DNA of 64,000 nt from Xestospongia muta (lineage: Eukaryota > Porifera > Demospongiae > Haplosclerida > Petrosiidae). Both the position numbers and the translations under genes were made by a program. Positions 1 to 13,197 of this stretch are shown here, piece after piece (the first letter of the stretch is position 1; every line of letters begins with the position of its first letter). Under the pieces are notes generated by a model. The model was not told the origin of the DNA and did not search any database. It saw only the letters and a program-made list of their open reading frames with translations. Location: positions 3,467,497 to 3,531,496 of the forward strand of contig OY848921.1 in NCBI GenBank assembly GCA_963693285.1. Direction: 5' to 3'.

Positions 1-490
1 TTACAATCTATCAGTTAGTGCTGTAACTATGTCCTCTGGTCCTTTTTCACAACCAATTACCTTCAAAACAGATGAATCTAGTAGGTTCCTATCATTTGTT
101 ATAATTAATTGTGATTATTATAATTGTAGCACCCAGTGGTTCCCCTGATGATTTCAATGCAACAGTGACTTCCCCTTACTCTGCTGTACTCACTTGGACT
201 CCACCTACTCCTGGTCAACAAAATGGCATTATTATTGGTTACATCATCAATGTCACAATATTAGAGACCAATGAAACCTTTCTTCTCTTTTCCAATACTA
301 CTTCACTGACAATTAATGGTCTCAGACCTTTTAGGAACTATGTGTGTATTATTACTGCTCAAACCAGTGTTGGTATTGGACCATACAGTGCTGTCTTTAT
401 AGTTACCACTCCACAAGATGGTATTTACATTATGTCCTATAAAATACCCACAAATATGTATCCTGCACATCTATATGACTGTGTTGTACT

Positions 491-564
<74 letters not shown>

Positions 565-2682
565 CCTCCTTCTCTCTCTCTATCTCTCTCTCCTGTTTCA
601 GCTCCTTCAGCTCCACCTACTATGGCCCTCACTTCATCAATAACTTCAAGAGGATTTACCATTAGTTGGAATCCACCAGGATATAATGATCAAAATGGAG
701 TCATTACTTACTATAATGTTTCTGTATTAGAAGTTGAGACTGGCTCTATTTTCCAATATACTTCCTACACTACTACACTTACTATACAATCTCTTCATCC
801 AGTTTATACTTACCAATATAGAATTGCTGCATACACTATAGGATTGGGACCATACTCTGATCCAATCAATATTACAACAGCTGAGGATGGTAAACCACCT
901 TGTCCTTTAAATGTTGTTACATTTTTGTCTATAGTTCCAAGCCAAGCTCCTCAAACTTTATCTGGTGTTGCACCTTCATCAACTTCTATTACTTTATCAT
1001 GGAGTCCACCACTTCCTGAATATAGGAATGGACTGATTATCTCATATTATGTCAACATTACATTACTTGAGACTGGTTCAAGTGTGTATTACACATCTAC
1101 ATACACTAATTTTACAATCTCTGGATTAATTCCCTACACTTCATACTCCTGTATTGTAGCAGCAGAGACTAGTATTGGACGTGGACCGTTTACTACTTTG
1201 TTCACTATTACAACACTAGAGGATGGTATGATAACTAATAATAATCAATGAATTTTAGTATTTCTTCTCAGCTCCAAATAGTCCTCCAGTTATTACTACA
1301 CATTATGCAATTAACTCCAGTACAGTGAGTTTTCAATGGGATCCCCCTCCATCACAAAATCATAATGGCATTATAAGGGAGTATATAGTAACAATCTCAG
1401 TAGTAGGAAGTAATGAAACTCAGACACAAACATTTACTGGCACTACTGCTATCATTGGGTCACTGATCCCATCATTTACATATCAGTTTACAGTAGCAGC
1501 TTACACTATAGCAATTGGACCATATAGTACTAGTATTAATATTACTTTACCAGAAGATGGTTAGTTACTTCAATGGACAAATATCTTTGTCATTATTAAA
1601 TGTATTTACATAGTTCCAAGTGGATTCCCACAAGATATATCTATTAACAAGACAACACCATATTCTATTTCTCTGATGTGGACTCCACCTCCTATAAACC
1701 AACAAAATGGAGCTATCATTCGTTATGTTGCCAATGTCACTCATATAGACACTTTAAACACCATACAGTATTATAGTACTGTAACTAGTATGACTATAAC
1801 TGGACTAGATCCATATAATACATATGTATTTGTAGTAGCTGCAGAAACAACCATTGGAGTTGGACCATATAGTGACTCATCCTTCACAGTTCAAACAAAA
1901 GAAACAGGTACTATTTGTAATAATCATTTATAAACCTTACTTTACTTCATTCTTTTATCAGCTCCTGACAGTCCTCCTCAACATCCCAGTGGTATAGCTC
2001 TTAGTCCAACTAGTATTAATATTACTTGGGATCCTCCAATTCTACAATTTCAAAACGGTGTCATTAGAGAATATCGTATCAATGTAACAGATGCATTGAC
2101 AGGCCTTCAAATACAAGAGATTACCAATCAAACTCAAATAATCATTGATGGACTTAAACCTTACCACATATATCACTGTTATATTGTAGCTGTCACAGTA
2201 GATGAAGGACCATACACAGTAGCTGTGTCTGTTCTAACTGAAGAAGCTGGTATGTACACTAACAACTATATATTATAATCTTGTTCTTAAAATATAGCAC
2301 CATCTGCACCACCTCAGTCATTGGTTGTGTCAGTAACCAGTTCTACTTCAACATTAATTTCATGGGATCCACCTCCTACACTTGCACGAAATGGAATTAT
2401 TAGAGAATATTCTATTATAGTACATAATGTAAAGTCAGAAGTGGACCTAACTTTCTTTACACTCCAAACTCAGTTAAATATATCTGTTCTCAGTCCATAT
2501 ACTACATATAGTGTAAAGGTAGCTGCTATCACTGTTGCTTCTGGTCCATTTACTAACACATTCAATGTCACCACTCTTCAAGATGGTATGTACATACAAT
2601 GATGTAACCCAGTGAACATGACATTCAACTCAAGTGATCATTAATTGGTTAATTCAACAAATCAATTTTTAAACTAATCTCT

Positions 2683-2718
<36 letters not shown>

Positions 2719-5700
2719 TTTCAGCTCCTTCAGCTCCACCTATTATGGCCCTCACTTCATCAATAACTTCAAATGGATTTACCATTAGTTGGAATCCACC
2801 AGGATATAATGATCAAAATGGAGTCATTATTTACTATAATGTTTCTATAGTAGAAGTTGAGACTGGCTCTATTTTCCAGTATACTTCCTACACTACTACA
2901 CTTACTATACAATCTCTTCATCCAGCTTATACTTACAAATATAAAATTGCTGCATACACTGTAGGATTGGGACCATACTCTGATCAAATCAATATTACAA
3001 CAGCTGACGATGGTAAACCACTTTGTCCTTTTAATATTGTTACATTTTTGTCTATAGCTCCAAGCCAAGCTCCTCAAAGTTTATCTGGTGTTGCACCTTC
3101 ATCAACTTCTATTACTTTATCATGGAGTCCACCACTTCCTGAATATAGGAATGGACTGATTATCTCATATTATGTCAACATTACATTACTTGAGACTGGT
3201 TCAAGTGTGTATTACACATCTACATACACTAATTTTACAATCTCTGGATTAATTCCCTACACTTTATACTCCTGTATTGTAGCAGCAGAAACTAGTATTG
3301 GACGTGGACCATTTACTACTTTGTTCACTATTACAACACTAGAGGATGGTATGATAACTAATAATAATCAATGATGTTTAGTATTTCTTCTCAGCTCCAA
3401 ATAGTCCTCCAGTTATTACCACATATTATGCAATTGACTCCAGTACAGTGAGTTTTCAATGGGATCCTCCTCCACCACAAGATCATAATGGCATTATAAG
3501 GGAGTATATAGTAACAATCTCAATAGTAGGAAGTAATGAAACTCAGACACAAACATTTACTGGCACTACTGCTATCATTGGATCACTGATCCCATCATTT
3601 ACATATCAGTTTACAGTAGCAGCTTACACTATAGCAACTGGACCATACAGTACTAGTATTAATATTACTTTACCAGAAGATGGTTAGTTACTTTGTTGGA
3701 CAAATATCTTTGTCATTGTTAAATGTATTTACATAGTTCCTAGTGGATTCCCACAAGATATATCTATTAACAAGACAACACCATATTCTATTTCTCTGAT
3801 GTGGACTCCACCTCCTCCAAATCAACAAAATGGAGTTATCATCCGCTATGTCATCAATGTCACTCATATAGACACTTTAGAAACCATACAGTATTATAGT
3901 ACTGTAACTAGGATTACTATAGCTGGGCTAGATCCATATACTACATATGTATGTGTAGTAGCTGCTGAGACAACCATTGGAATTGGACCATTTAGTCACT
4001 CATCCTTCACAGTTCAAACAAGAGAAGCAGGTACTATTTATAACAATTATTGATAAACCTTATTATTGCAATGTTTCATCAGCTCCTGACAGTTCTCCTC
4101 AACATCCCAGTGCTATAGCCCTTAGTCCAACTAGTATTAACATTACTTGGGGTCCTCCAATTCTACAAGATCATAATGGTGTCATTAGAGAATATCGTAT
4201 CAATGTAACAGAAGCATTGACAGGCCTTCAAATACAAGAGATTACCACTCAAACTCAAATAATCATTGATGGACTAAAACCTTACCACATATATCACTGT
4301 TATATTGTTGCTGTCACAGTAGACGAAGGACCTTACACAGTAGCTGTGTCTGTTCTAACTGAAGAAGCTGGTATGTACACTAACAACTATATATTATAAT
4401 CTTGTTCTTAAAATATAGCACCATCTGCACCACCTCAGTCATTGGTTGTGTCAGTAACCAGTTCTACTTCAATGTTAATTTCATGGGATCCACCTCCTAC
4501 ACTTGCACGAAATGGAATTATTAGAGAATATTCTATTATAGTACATAATGTAAAGTCAGGAGTAGACCTAACTTTCTCTACATTCCACACTCAGTTAAAT
4601 ATATCTGTTCTCAGTCCATATACTACATATAGTGTAAAGGTAGCTGCTATCACTGTTGCTTCTGGTCCATTTACTAATACCTTCAATGTCACCACTCTTC
4701 AAGATGGTATGTACATACAATGATGTAACCCAGTGAACATGACATTCACTTCAAGTGAACATTAATTGGTTCATTCAACAAATCAATTTTTAAACTAATC
4801 TATCTTTTTCTCTCTCTCTATCTCTCTCTTTCCCTTTTCAGCTCCTTCAGCTCCACCTACTATGGTCCTCACTCCATCAATAACTTCAAAAGCATTTACC
4901 ATTAGTTGGAATCCACCAGGATATAATGATCAAAATGGAATCATTATTTATTATAATGTTTCTATAGTAGAAGTTGAGACTGGTTCTATTTTCCAATATA
5001 CTTCCTACACTACTACATTTAATATACAATCTCTTCATCCAGCTTATACTTACCAATATAGAATTGCTGCATACACTATAGGATTGGGACCATACTCTGA
5101 TCCAATCAATATTACAACAGCTGAGGATGGTAAACCACTTTGTCCTCTTAATGTTGTTACATTTTTGTCTATAGCTCCAAGCCAAGCTCCTCAAAGTTTA
5201 TTTGGGGTTGCACCTTCATCAACTTCTATTACTTTATCATGGAGTCCACCACTTCCTGAATATAGGAATGGACTGATTATCTCATATTATGTCAATATTA
5301 CATTACTTGAGACTGGTACAAGTGTGTATTACACATCTACATACACTACCTTTACAATCTCTGGATTAATTCCCTACACTTTATACTCCTGTATTGTAGC
5401 AGCAGAGACTAGTATTGGACGTGGACCATTTACTACTTTGTTCACTATTACAACACTAGAGGATGGTATGATAACTAATAATAATCAATGAATTTTAGTA
5501 TTTTCTTCTCAGTTCCAAATAGTCCTCCAGTTATTACGACATATTATGCAATTGACTCCAGGACAGTGAGATTTCAATGGGATCCTCCTCCATCACAAGA
5601 TCATAATGGCATTATAAGGAAGTATATAGTAACAATCTCAATAGTAGGAAGTAATGAAACTCAGACACAAACATTTACTGGCACTACTGCTATCATTGGG

Positions 5701-7965
5701 TCACTGATACCATCATTTACATATCAGTTTACAGTAGCAGCTTACACTATAGCAATTGGACCATATAGTACTAGTATTAATATTACTTTACCAGAAGATG
5801 GTTAGTTACTTCAATGGACAAATATCTGTGTGTCATTTTAATATGTGTTCTTCATAGTTCCAAGTGGATTCCCACAAGATATATCTGTTAATAACACAAC
5901 ACCTTATTCTATTTCTCTGATGTGGACTCCACCTCCTATAAACCAACAAAATGGAGCTATCATTCGTTATGTTGCCAATGTCACTCATATAGACACTTTA
6001 GAAACCATACAGTATTATAGTACAGTTACTAGTATTACTATAACTGGACTAGATCCATATACTACATATGTATGTATAGTAGCTGCTGAGACAACCATTG
6101 GAGTTGGACCATTTAGTCACTCATCTTTCACAGTTCAAACAAAAGAAACAGGTACTATTTGTAACAGTTATTAACAAACCTTACTTTACTTCATTTTTTC
6201 ATCAGCTCCTGACAGTCCTCCTCAATACCCCAGTGCTACAGCTCTTAGTCCAACTAGTATTAACATTACTTGGGATCCTCCAAATCTACAAGATCATAAT
6301 GGTGTCATTAGAGAATATCATATTATTGTAACAGAAGCATTGACTGGTCTTCAAATACAAGAGATCACCAATCAAACTCAAATAATCATTGATGAACTAA
6401 AACCATATACTACATATAGTATAAAGGTAGCTGCTGTCACTGTAGATTCTGGTCCATTTACTAATACCTTCAACATCACCACTCTTCAAGATGGTATGTA
6501 CATACAGATCAGGCATGTGGTAGTAGTATCTATGTAGGGATGGCTCTATTGTAATTTGTTGGCTAAAAACAATGAATATCTCATTCAAAACTGATCAAAA
6601 TCTTTCAATTCTTTGCAGTATCTCTATCTTAATCTATTAATTATGAGTTAGTTATAGGATAAGACAAAGTTCTAAGCATCAGACACAATTGGTCAAATAA
6701 TGGATTTGTTCATCTTTCTGCATTTGCTTCTGACTCTGTTCATGATAACTCAATAACTATAAACATTTGACATAAAAATCATAGAGGTATCATGCTCAAC
6801 TACAAGTAATGGCCTTTGTAGAGGTCCTTTTAAATGCTTTAGAAACAAAAATATTTATTTCAACAGTTTACTATCAAGAGCTTCTTTTAGGAAGTCATTT
6901 TTATCAATAATAAATATTAACGAAAAGAAACAAATGAGAACAAAGAATACTATTTCATTGTATTATAGCTAAACTGAAGCATAGTTTCTTACTTCTGGCA
7001 GCAAGCATAGACTACTTCCTGTTTTGAAGTTCAGCTTAGAGGAAAATTCAGTATTATTAGTGTATGATTGATAAGCTAGTGACTGTAAACCTAGCTACCA
7101 TGCATTGACTTTCAATGTTGTCCAGAACTTGGGATGATTTATTTCCAAGTAGCTAGTTCACAGATACTTTCCTGTGATCTCTTTATTTAATTAAGTAAGA
7201 AATAGTAATATTTTTATCACAATATGTAAGAATGTTTTTTGTGAGCTGGTCAAATATGGAACATCATTGATAACATAAATCAATCTATAGGAATTTGTAA
7301 AATGGTCTTTGAGTGATGACTTTTACGAATTCCTTTGTTGACAAGTTTATAATACATATAGACCTCTTAACTATGATATATGTAACACATACATACACAT
7401 TATTGCATTGTAAAGGGTAATGATACAACATGGCTAATTTCCTTTTTTTATTGTATTTCACTTTCAGCAACTAGTGGAATCAATGATGTTCAGAGAGAAA
7501 TTGGTAGAGGTACCATTTTATCAATAACCTTAGCCATTGGATCAGCTCTAGCTCTCATAATTGTACTTGTGGTTTTGGTTTTATGCATTGTGAAGACTAT
7601 AAAGAGAAATAAAAAACAGAAGTAAATTATAACTTTCTTAGTGTAATTATTTTATTACTGTAATTAGACAAGATCTGATTTATGATGAGCCAGTTTGTGC
7701 TACAAATCCTTCCACTCAATTACCAATTTCTGATACAGCTCCAGATATTCCTCTGAAGACATTTACATTGAGGTTTGAATATATTGATGAGGTCAGTATA
7801 GGTCTACTTTGTGATAATGATATATACTAATTTGTGTAGATTGAAGATCGCAAGTTAACTGGTGATGGAAATGGTAATTGCTATAATCATATAATTATGC
7901 ATAAATGTTTTAATATAGAATATAATGAATCTGATAATGAAGAGTCTGAAGAAGAGATGAGCTGA
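1..7965 (+). CDS. Gene A: FN3-repeat single-pass membrane protein (5' end outside window)
   Basis: Probable surface adhesion or receptor protein; ligand unknown. The window opens inside an FN3 exon (ends at 80). Eighteen complete FN3 exons follow: 130-420, 602-889, 935-1225, 1272-1559, 1614-1907, 1962-2249, 2298-2585, 2725-3012, 3058-3348, 3395-3682, 3737-4030, 4083-4370, 4419-4706, 4842-5129, 5175-5465, 5513-5800, 5858-6151, 6206-6493. The end is 7468-7621 (membrane), 7668-7791, 7840-7873 and 7919-7965 (tail, stop TGA). Every FN3 exon is 288-294 bases with GT/AG borders and phase 1 at both ends, so each is one removable domain. Each shows the FN3 marks: a Pro-rich start, a Trp near residue 20, NG.I in the B-C region and Y..Y..A..T..G.GP near the end. 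Many N-x-S/T sites suggest heavy N-glycosylation. The N-terminal part, perhaps with a VWA domain as in gene B, is missing. Confidence 0.85.
484..596 (+). repeat. CT microsatellite before the PSAPP-type FN3 exon (copy 1)
   Basis: An interrupted CT run lies directly before the 3' splice site at 601/602. Shorter CT tracts hold the same place at about 2680-2716 and 4806-4836. It is intronic and doubles as the polypyrimidine tract. The long Ser-Leu reading frames across it are artefacts. Confidence 0.9.
602..6493 (+). repeat. Six-exon FN3 block repeated about three times in gene A
   Basis: The order of six distinguishable FN3 exon types, starting PSAPP, PSQAP, PNSPP, PSGFP, PDSPP and PSAPPQS, repeats at 602-2585, 2725-4706 and 4842-6493, with a period near 2.12 kb. 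Introns inside the blocks are also almost identical, so the unit copied was genomic DNA. The third copy ends in a fused exon (6206-6493) that stands for positions 5 and 6 together. The same block occurs in gene B at 21136-23119, and positions 5-6 in gene C at 57021-57644. Confidence 0.9.
6494..7467 (+). other. Long last-FN3-to-membrane intron of gene A
   Basis: This 974-base intron is far longer than the roughly 50-base introns between FN3 exons. Stretches of it (for example around 6660-6730 and 7270-7460) resemble the matching intron of gene C (57645-58205), which supports common descent of the two 3' ends. I see no exon in it. Confidence 0.6.
7468..7965 (+). CDS. Gene A membrane segment and acidic cytoplasmic tail exons
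   Basis: Exon 7468-7621 encodes a short stalk, a hydrophobic stretch of about 23 residues rich in Leu, Ile and Val, and a basic stop-transfer run (KTIKRNKKQK). Exons 7668-7791, 7840-7873 and 7919-7965 encode a tail of about 70 residues that ends in a Glu/Asp/Ser-rich stretch. The intron phases are 2, 0 and 1, the same as in gene B (31826-32382). The tail motif TFTLRF and the DE.IED junction are shared with gene B, so the tail appears to be kept for a function. I recognise no ITAM, ITIM or TIR motif. Confidence 0.8.
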
Positions 7966-8775
7966 GCTACATGTGAAAAGAAACTTATTCTTTATCTCTA
8001 TATATAGTTTTAAATACATTAGTTTAAATAAGCTGACTTTGTTATCAGTTGCTGATTGCTAACTTTGCTGACAGTTATTAATGTAATGCATTGTCCAACA
8101 ATATTTTTTTATTTCATGATGTCATTTTTAAATTTGCTGCTATTAATTTTTAGTCCTGTGTGTATGTGATTACCATACCATGGCCAATTTAATCTGAAAA
8201 CCACCCTAAGCAAAGAAAAGTTGATTTGTCAATTAATCAACTACATAGATTTATCCATCATTCATTTATCTACACACAGAGGTATATATAACCAGTGACA
8301 TAGTACAAGTAGGTATTAGGGTTATGACTTTGTTGTGTACAATAGATCTTGAAATGATGGATGTATGAATGCGTGGACAGAATAACAATAAATGAATCAA
8401 GTCAAAATACTGTAATACAAACTGACACCATTACAATTGAGAGTGTAGTGGTATGGAATCATTTATTTTTAGTACCAATCAATAGGATAATTGTCAGACC
8501 AATAAAGGAAACTTAAAGAGATTGACAAACTTGTTAATAGATTAATACAAAGTATTATTTTTACATATTATGATGTTTGCCAAAAATTATTTCTACTAAC
8601 TGAAGGACACAAACTATACAACGTTTTATGTTTATGTCATCCAGAATTCAATTACTGAGACTTGGTAAGATTCTACATATTAAGGAAAGACTATGAACCC
8701 ATTTTTAGATGCTTAACTTTTAACAAGAATTTGAACTATCTTATCCATTTTTATTTGCACTCAGTCATAAAATTA
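7966..8775 (+). other. 3' flank of gene A, shared with gene B
   Basis: No gene is seen. The sequence matches 32383-32905 after gene B in long stretches (for example the segment around 8160-8400), and part of it matches after gene C near 58620-58740. The unit duplicated therefore included at least 500-800 bases of 3' flank. Confidence 0.7.
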
Positions 8776-9209
8776 ATATGACTACAATACTAGTTTTTAA
8801 AATGTGCTGTTGATTATGTAAACATGTTATAATGAGGGTTATAATGAGAATGTTTAAATAAAAATTGAGAGTTTGAGACTAAGAGCTATTTTAGTGCTGT
8901 CAACAATACTAAACCATTAGCAATGTGTAGATCAAAATTAAAGTCTTGAAGACATCACAAACTGATTTAATAAATAATTTATATATCAAAAGCAGGGCTA
9001 TCAATAGTAGTTTCTAAAGTTGCAACTTTAGAAGAAAAATATTACGGAATCTCAATTGCATTCTGAGATTTTCAAGCAGACTATAGCACAGCCTATCACT
9101 ACTGCTGTGTGTAAGGATGGTTTAGACCATGAAAACTAGCAGGGGCATCATTTCAAAATATTAATATAGGGGGAGGGGCAAATATCTCCTACAAGCACGA
9201 AGTGTTACT
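8776..9209. other. AT-rich intergenic stretch
   Basis: I see no open gene, RNA gene or recognisable repeat in this stretch. Confidence 0.5.
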
Positions 9210-11330
9210 CATGATATTAAATATTTTATATTATTACTGTGAATTACCTGATAACTCACATAAAATGTGATAACATTGCTAAGCAGACTAACACCTTCAA
9301 AGGCATTTGTACAACGAAAATTGAATTTAATTAAGCCTTTAAACTTCTTAGGCGTGGTTAGTGTGACGGGTTAAATGTTATTTAACCCTTGGTAGCAAAA
9401 ACTTTGAAGAGAGCAAAAGATACAAGATATGTGGATTACGAGGTGCTCCAGAGAGTCTGTATCAAGGTCCAAGAGTATCATCAATTTTTAAGTTGTGTTA
9501 TACCATTACCATATATGTGTCAGTTATGGTTGAACAATTTGATTTGAATTCCTGAGCCACCCCTGATGCACTAGAACATTGTTAAGACTTGTTTTTACAT
9601 AGAAGATTGTGATTTTACATAAGGATAAGGTATCCACTTTATCAAGACTTCCACTTAAGTGCATGCTTTAATATGACAAATGGATTGATTTTAACAGGGC
9701 TTGGAATTAGCTTTATTTATTCATGAGGAACAAATTACAAAAGTGGAAGTCAGTACTAAGGTCTTAATTATCTATCCTGTGTGAAAGCTTAGTACAGCTG
9801 AACATAGGCTCAAATACTTCTCTGTCTGGAAAAGATTATTCTTATTACTTTTGTTGTAAGGAGAGGCTACACTTCAAACAAAGAGACATGTTTATTTCCT
9901 TATCTCAGGCTTATTAGGAGATCTACCCAATTTACAATTTACAGTATTACACAATTTTCAAAAAAATCATAATTTGGTATGAACACATACACAAACTAAC
10001 AAATGTTTCCATCATTTGATATTATTAATAAGAATGCTGCACCATAAGTAGCTAGCAGTGACAAATTGTCCATTAAATTAGAAATTAATAGAAATCAAAC
10101 ATAATTATTTCATTTCTCACAATTAAATTCAATCTTAATACAATTATATACAGTTATTGGCAAAAACATGTTGGAGTATAGCTCCTCAAAAGTTTCAGCA
10201 AATTATGTTACTTCTTTAGACAATCCTTTATGCGTCATCATTTGTGTTAAATTAAACAATTTATGCATATATATTATGTGTTAAGGTTTTTAAATTTAAT
10301 AATAAATATAACAAATACTGACAGATTTGTAAACACATGTGAGAATTTGTAAATAACATTATGTCAGGATTTTATAAAAACCCAAGGGATTTAGTAATAC
10401 TATCAAGATAATAAAGAAAAACGCTTATCTTTTTCTGAGAATTTATAAATATTTTGCTAGCAATTTATAAATACTGTATTAATTTTGTAAATAGACCTAA
10501 GAATTTATAAATACTATTGAGAATTTAGAAATATTGCTAGCAACTGCAACTTTGTGATGTATTGGCTCAGTTATAGTTAATAAGTATAAACAATTCAACA
10601 TTTGACATAGTACAAAATCCAAAGCTTCAAACAGTAACATAACATGGACGTTTTATAAACTACGTTGCCTAGATCACTTATGAGACAGGAAGTCTACACA
10701 AGATAATAATGTTCATATGTATATACAACACAATAATCAAATAATAATACAGTACAGACTTCTACATATTGATGTCTATCAATACAAAAACATATCAAGC
10801 AACAAAAGTTTCAAACATATGCAACTCAACCTTTAAAAATGGTTTATACGGATAAATTGAGGTGGTTACAGCTCTTTATGGGGCGCCGTTTATGTCAAAA
10901 CTAAATAGTTTTGTTAATTTATGCTGAGGATTTATAAATCCTACAATAGATATAATGAATACAACAGAGATTTATAAACGCACGTGGGAATTTATAGTTA
11001 TACTATAGAGATTTGTAAAGACTGCCATGAATTTATAATATAAATACACGTAAGAATTTATAAATACTGTTGAGAACTTATAAAAATTGTTAGGAAATTA
11101 TAAATACAGTAGGGATTTATAAATGCAGAAGTTACAAATCTCTAACATCATTTATAAATCCCACGTGCATTTATAAATCTTTGTTCTTATTTATTATATT
11201 TATTGTAGTATTTTACAAATCCTGAGCAATAATTAAATATCTATAAACTATTTAATTTTGACACAAACGGCGCCCCATACCTCTTTTGTAACCAACACCA
11301 TATAAAAGTTGTAGTTGTTCTGAGCATTCT
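9210..11330. repeat. Dispersed repeat, copy 1 (with insertions)
   Basis: The sequence from the shared start TCATGATATTAAATATT follows 48426-49890 closely. Copy 1 contains two extra blocks: about 213 bases near 10550-10765, and the inverted-repeat element at 10876-11282. A further piece of the same family lies at about 13190-13290. It codes for nothing I recognise, so it may be a non-autonomous element or the wreck of one. Confidence 0.75.
10876..11282. mobile_element. MITE-like terminal-inverted-repeat element
   Basis: The left end TATGGGGCGCCGTTT and the right end AAACGGCGCCCCATA are reverse complements, and the match continues about 20 bases inward. The interior has no coding potential; it holds many spaced copies of TTTATAAAT with about 20-base spacing. 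Flanks read GCTCTT on the left and CCTCTT on the right, a likely target duplication. The other copy of the host repeat (about 49842-49852) reads straight through this site and serves as an empty allele. The superfamily is unknown. Confidence 0.75.
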
Positions 11331-13197
11331 GATGAAAATGAAACATAAATGCATAGGTAAATGTGACTAATGAGTGAAATGATAGATATATGAATATATA
11401 AATGAATGCAAAATTCAAATGATAGTTTAGTATGAATAATAGATTAGTATGTATAACTTAGATAGATGGATGAATTAATATATAATAGATAGTCAATGAA
11501 TTGATCTGTAGACGTAGAAAAAATAAATTCTCATACATAGACCTGTGCTAGCTAGCAGTGTACTATCATTGATAAAAGACAATGATGAATCATAGAGTGG
11601 CTGGATAAATTATTAAATAAATAGATAGTCAATAAATTGACCAATGGACATTAAATGAATGAATTATCAAATAGACCAGTTAGCAATGTATTATCATTGA
11701 TAAAAATGAAGCTGAATCACAGAAGGGTTAGATGGACGGATGAAGGGGGGACTAATAGACACAATGGCTAAATAGCTGAGAGAGTATCCTCAAATACTTT
11801 TATATGGGGCATTGTTTGTGTCAAAGTTTATGTATGGTGCGCCACATGTCAAAATTAAACAGTTTATAGATTTTTAATTATGTGCTCAGGATTTGTAAAT
11901 ACTACAATAAATATAAATATGAACAGAGATTTATAAATGCACGTGGGATTTATAAATGATGTTAGAGATTTGTAACTGCTCCATTTATAAATCCCTACTG
12001 TATTTATAATTTCCTAACAATTTTTATAAGTTCTCAACAGTATTTATAAATTCTTACATGTATTTATATTATAAATTCACGGCAGTCTTTACAAATCTCT
12101 AGCATAACTATAAATTCCCACGTGTGTCTATAAATCTCCGTTCGCGTTTATAAATCTCTGTTCGTATTTATTATGTTTATTGTAGGATTTGTAAATCCTC
12201 AGCATAAATTAATAATGCACAAACTATTTAGTTTTGGCGACCCATAACCTATATAATTATGTGCTAAGAATTTATAAATCATGAAATAAATATAATAAAA
12301 ATACTAACAGAGATTTATAAATTGTGTGGGAATTTATAAATAATGTTACAGATTTGTAAGACAGTCAGGAATTTATAAAAACCCAAGGGATTTAGTAATA
12401 TTGTCAAGAAAATAACAAACAATGCTAGTCTTTTATAAATTCTGTAAATAATTTGAAATAGGCCTAAGAAGTTAAATACTGCTAAGAATTTATAAATATT
12501 TTGCTTGCAATTTATAAATACTGAAATTATTTTAAAATAGACCTAAGAATATGTAAATACAAGTGAGAATTTATAAATATTTTAGGGATTTATAAACGTA
12601 GCAAGAATTTATAAATACTGTGCTATTTAAAAATACGTGAGGACTCTCTCAGCTATGTAGTTATTGTGTCTATCAATCTCTCCTTTATCCATCCATCCAT
12701 CCATTCAACCATCCATTTGTTTGTAACATAAGTTCATTCATCTAATTATTATACATGCATCTATTCATCTAGCCCTTCTATGATTCATCTTCATTTTTAT
12801 CAATGATAGTACACTGCTAACTGTTTTATTTGATAATTCATTCATTTAATGTCCATTGCTCAATTCATTGACTATCTATTTATTCAATAATTTATCCAGC
12901 CACTCTATGATTCATCATTGTCTTTTTATCAATGATACACTGCTAGCTAGCACTGGTCTATGCATGAGAATTTATTTTTTCTACATCTACAGATCAATTC
13001 ATTGACTATCTATTTATACATTAATTCATCCTTCTATCTACGTTATACATACTAATCTATTATTCATACTAAACTATCATTTGAATTTTGCATTCATTTA
13101 TATATTCATATATCTATCATTTCACTCATACATTTACCTATGCATTTATGTTTCATTTTCATCAGAATGCTCAGAACAACTACAACTTTTATATGTT
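11297..13197. repeat. Large imperfect palindrome
   Basis: About 11297-11810 is the reverse complement of about 12620-13197, centred near 12247. Outer arms begin with the segment at 11305-11335, which is matched at 13165-13197. The middle is filled by TTTATAAAT-rich sequence and by a second inverted-repeat pair (about 11830 and 12245) related to the ends of the element at 10876-11282. It is probably a foldback element or an inverted duplication of the same family. Confidence 0.75.

Noticed and set aside
418..662. Long Ser-Leu (and antisense Arg-Glu) reading frames across the CT repeat
   Set aside because: They are translations of a CT/GA microsatellite within an intron; splice sites at 420 and 601 exclude it.
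2769..3077. Antisense frames of about 100 residues over the FN3 exons (also 4886-5194 and 21180-21398)
   Set aside because: They recur because the exons are repeated, have no family features and lie opposite clear coding exons.
11700..12720. GGAT/ATCC runs as telomere or centromere repeats
   Set aside because: Short, impure tetranucleotide repeats that are part of the palindrome arms; they do not match a TTAGGG-type telomere.
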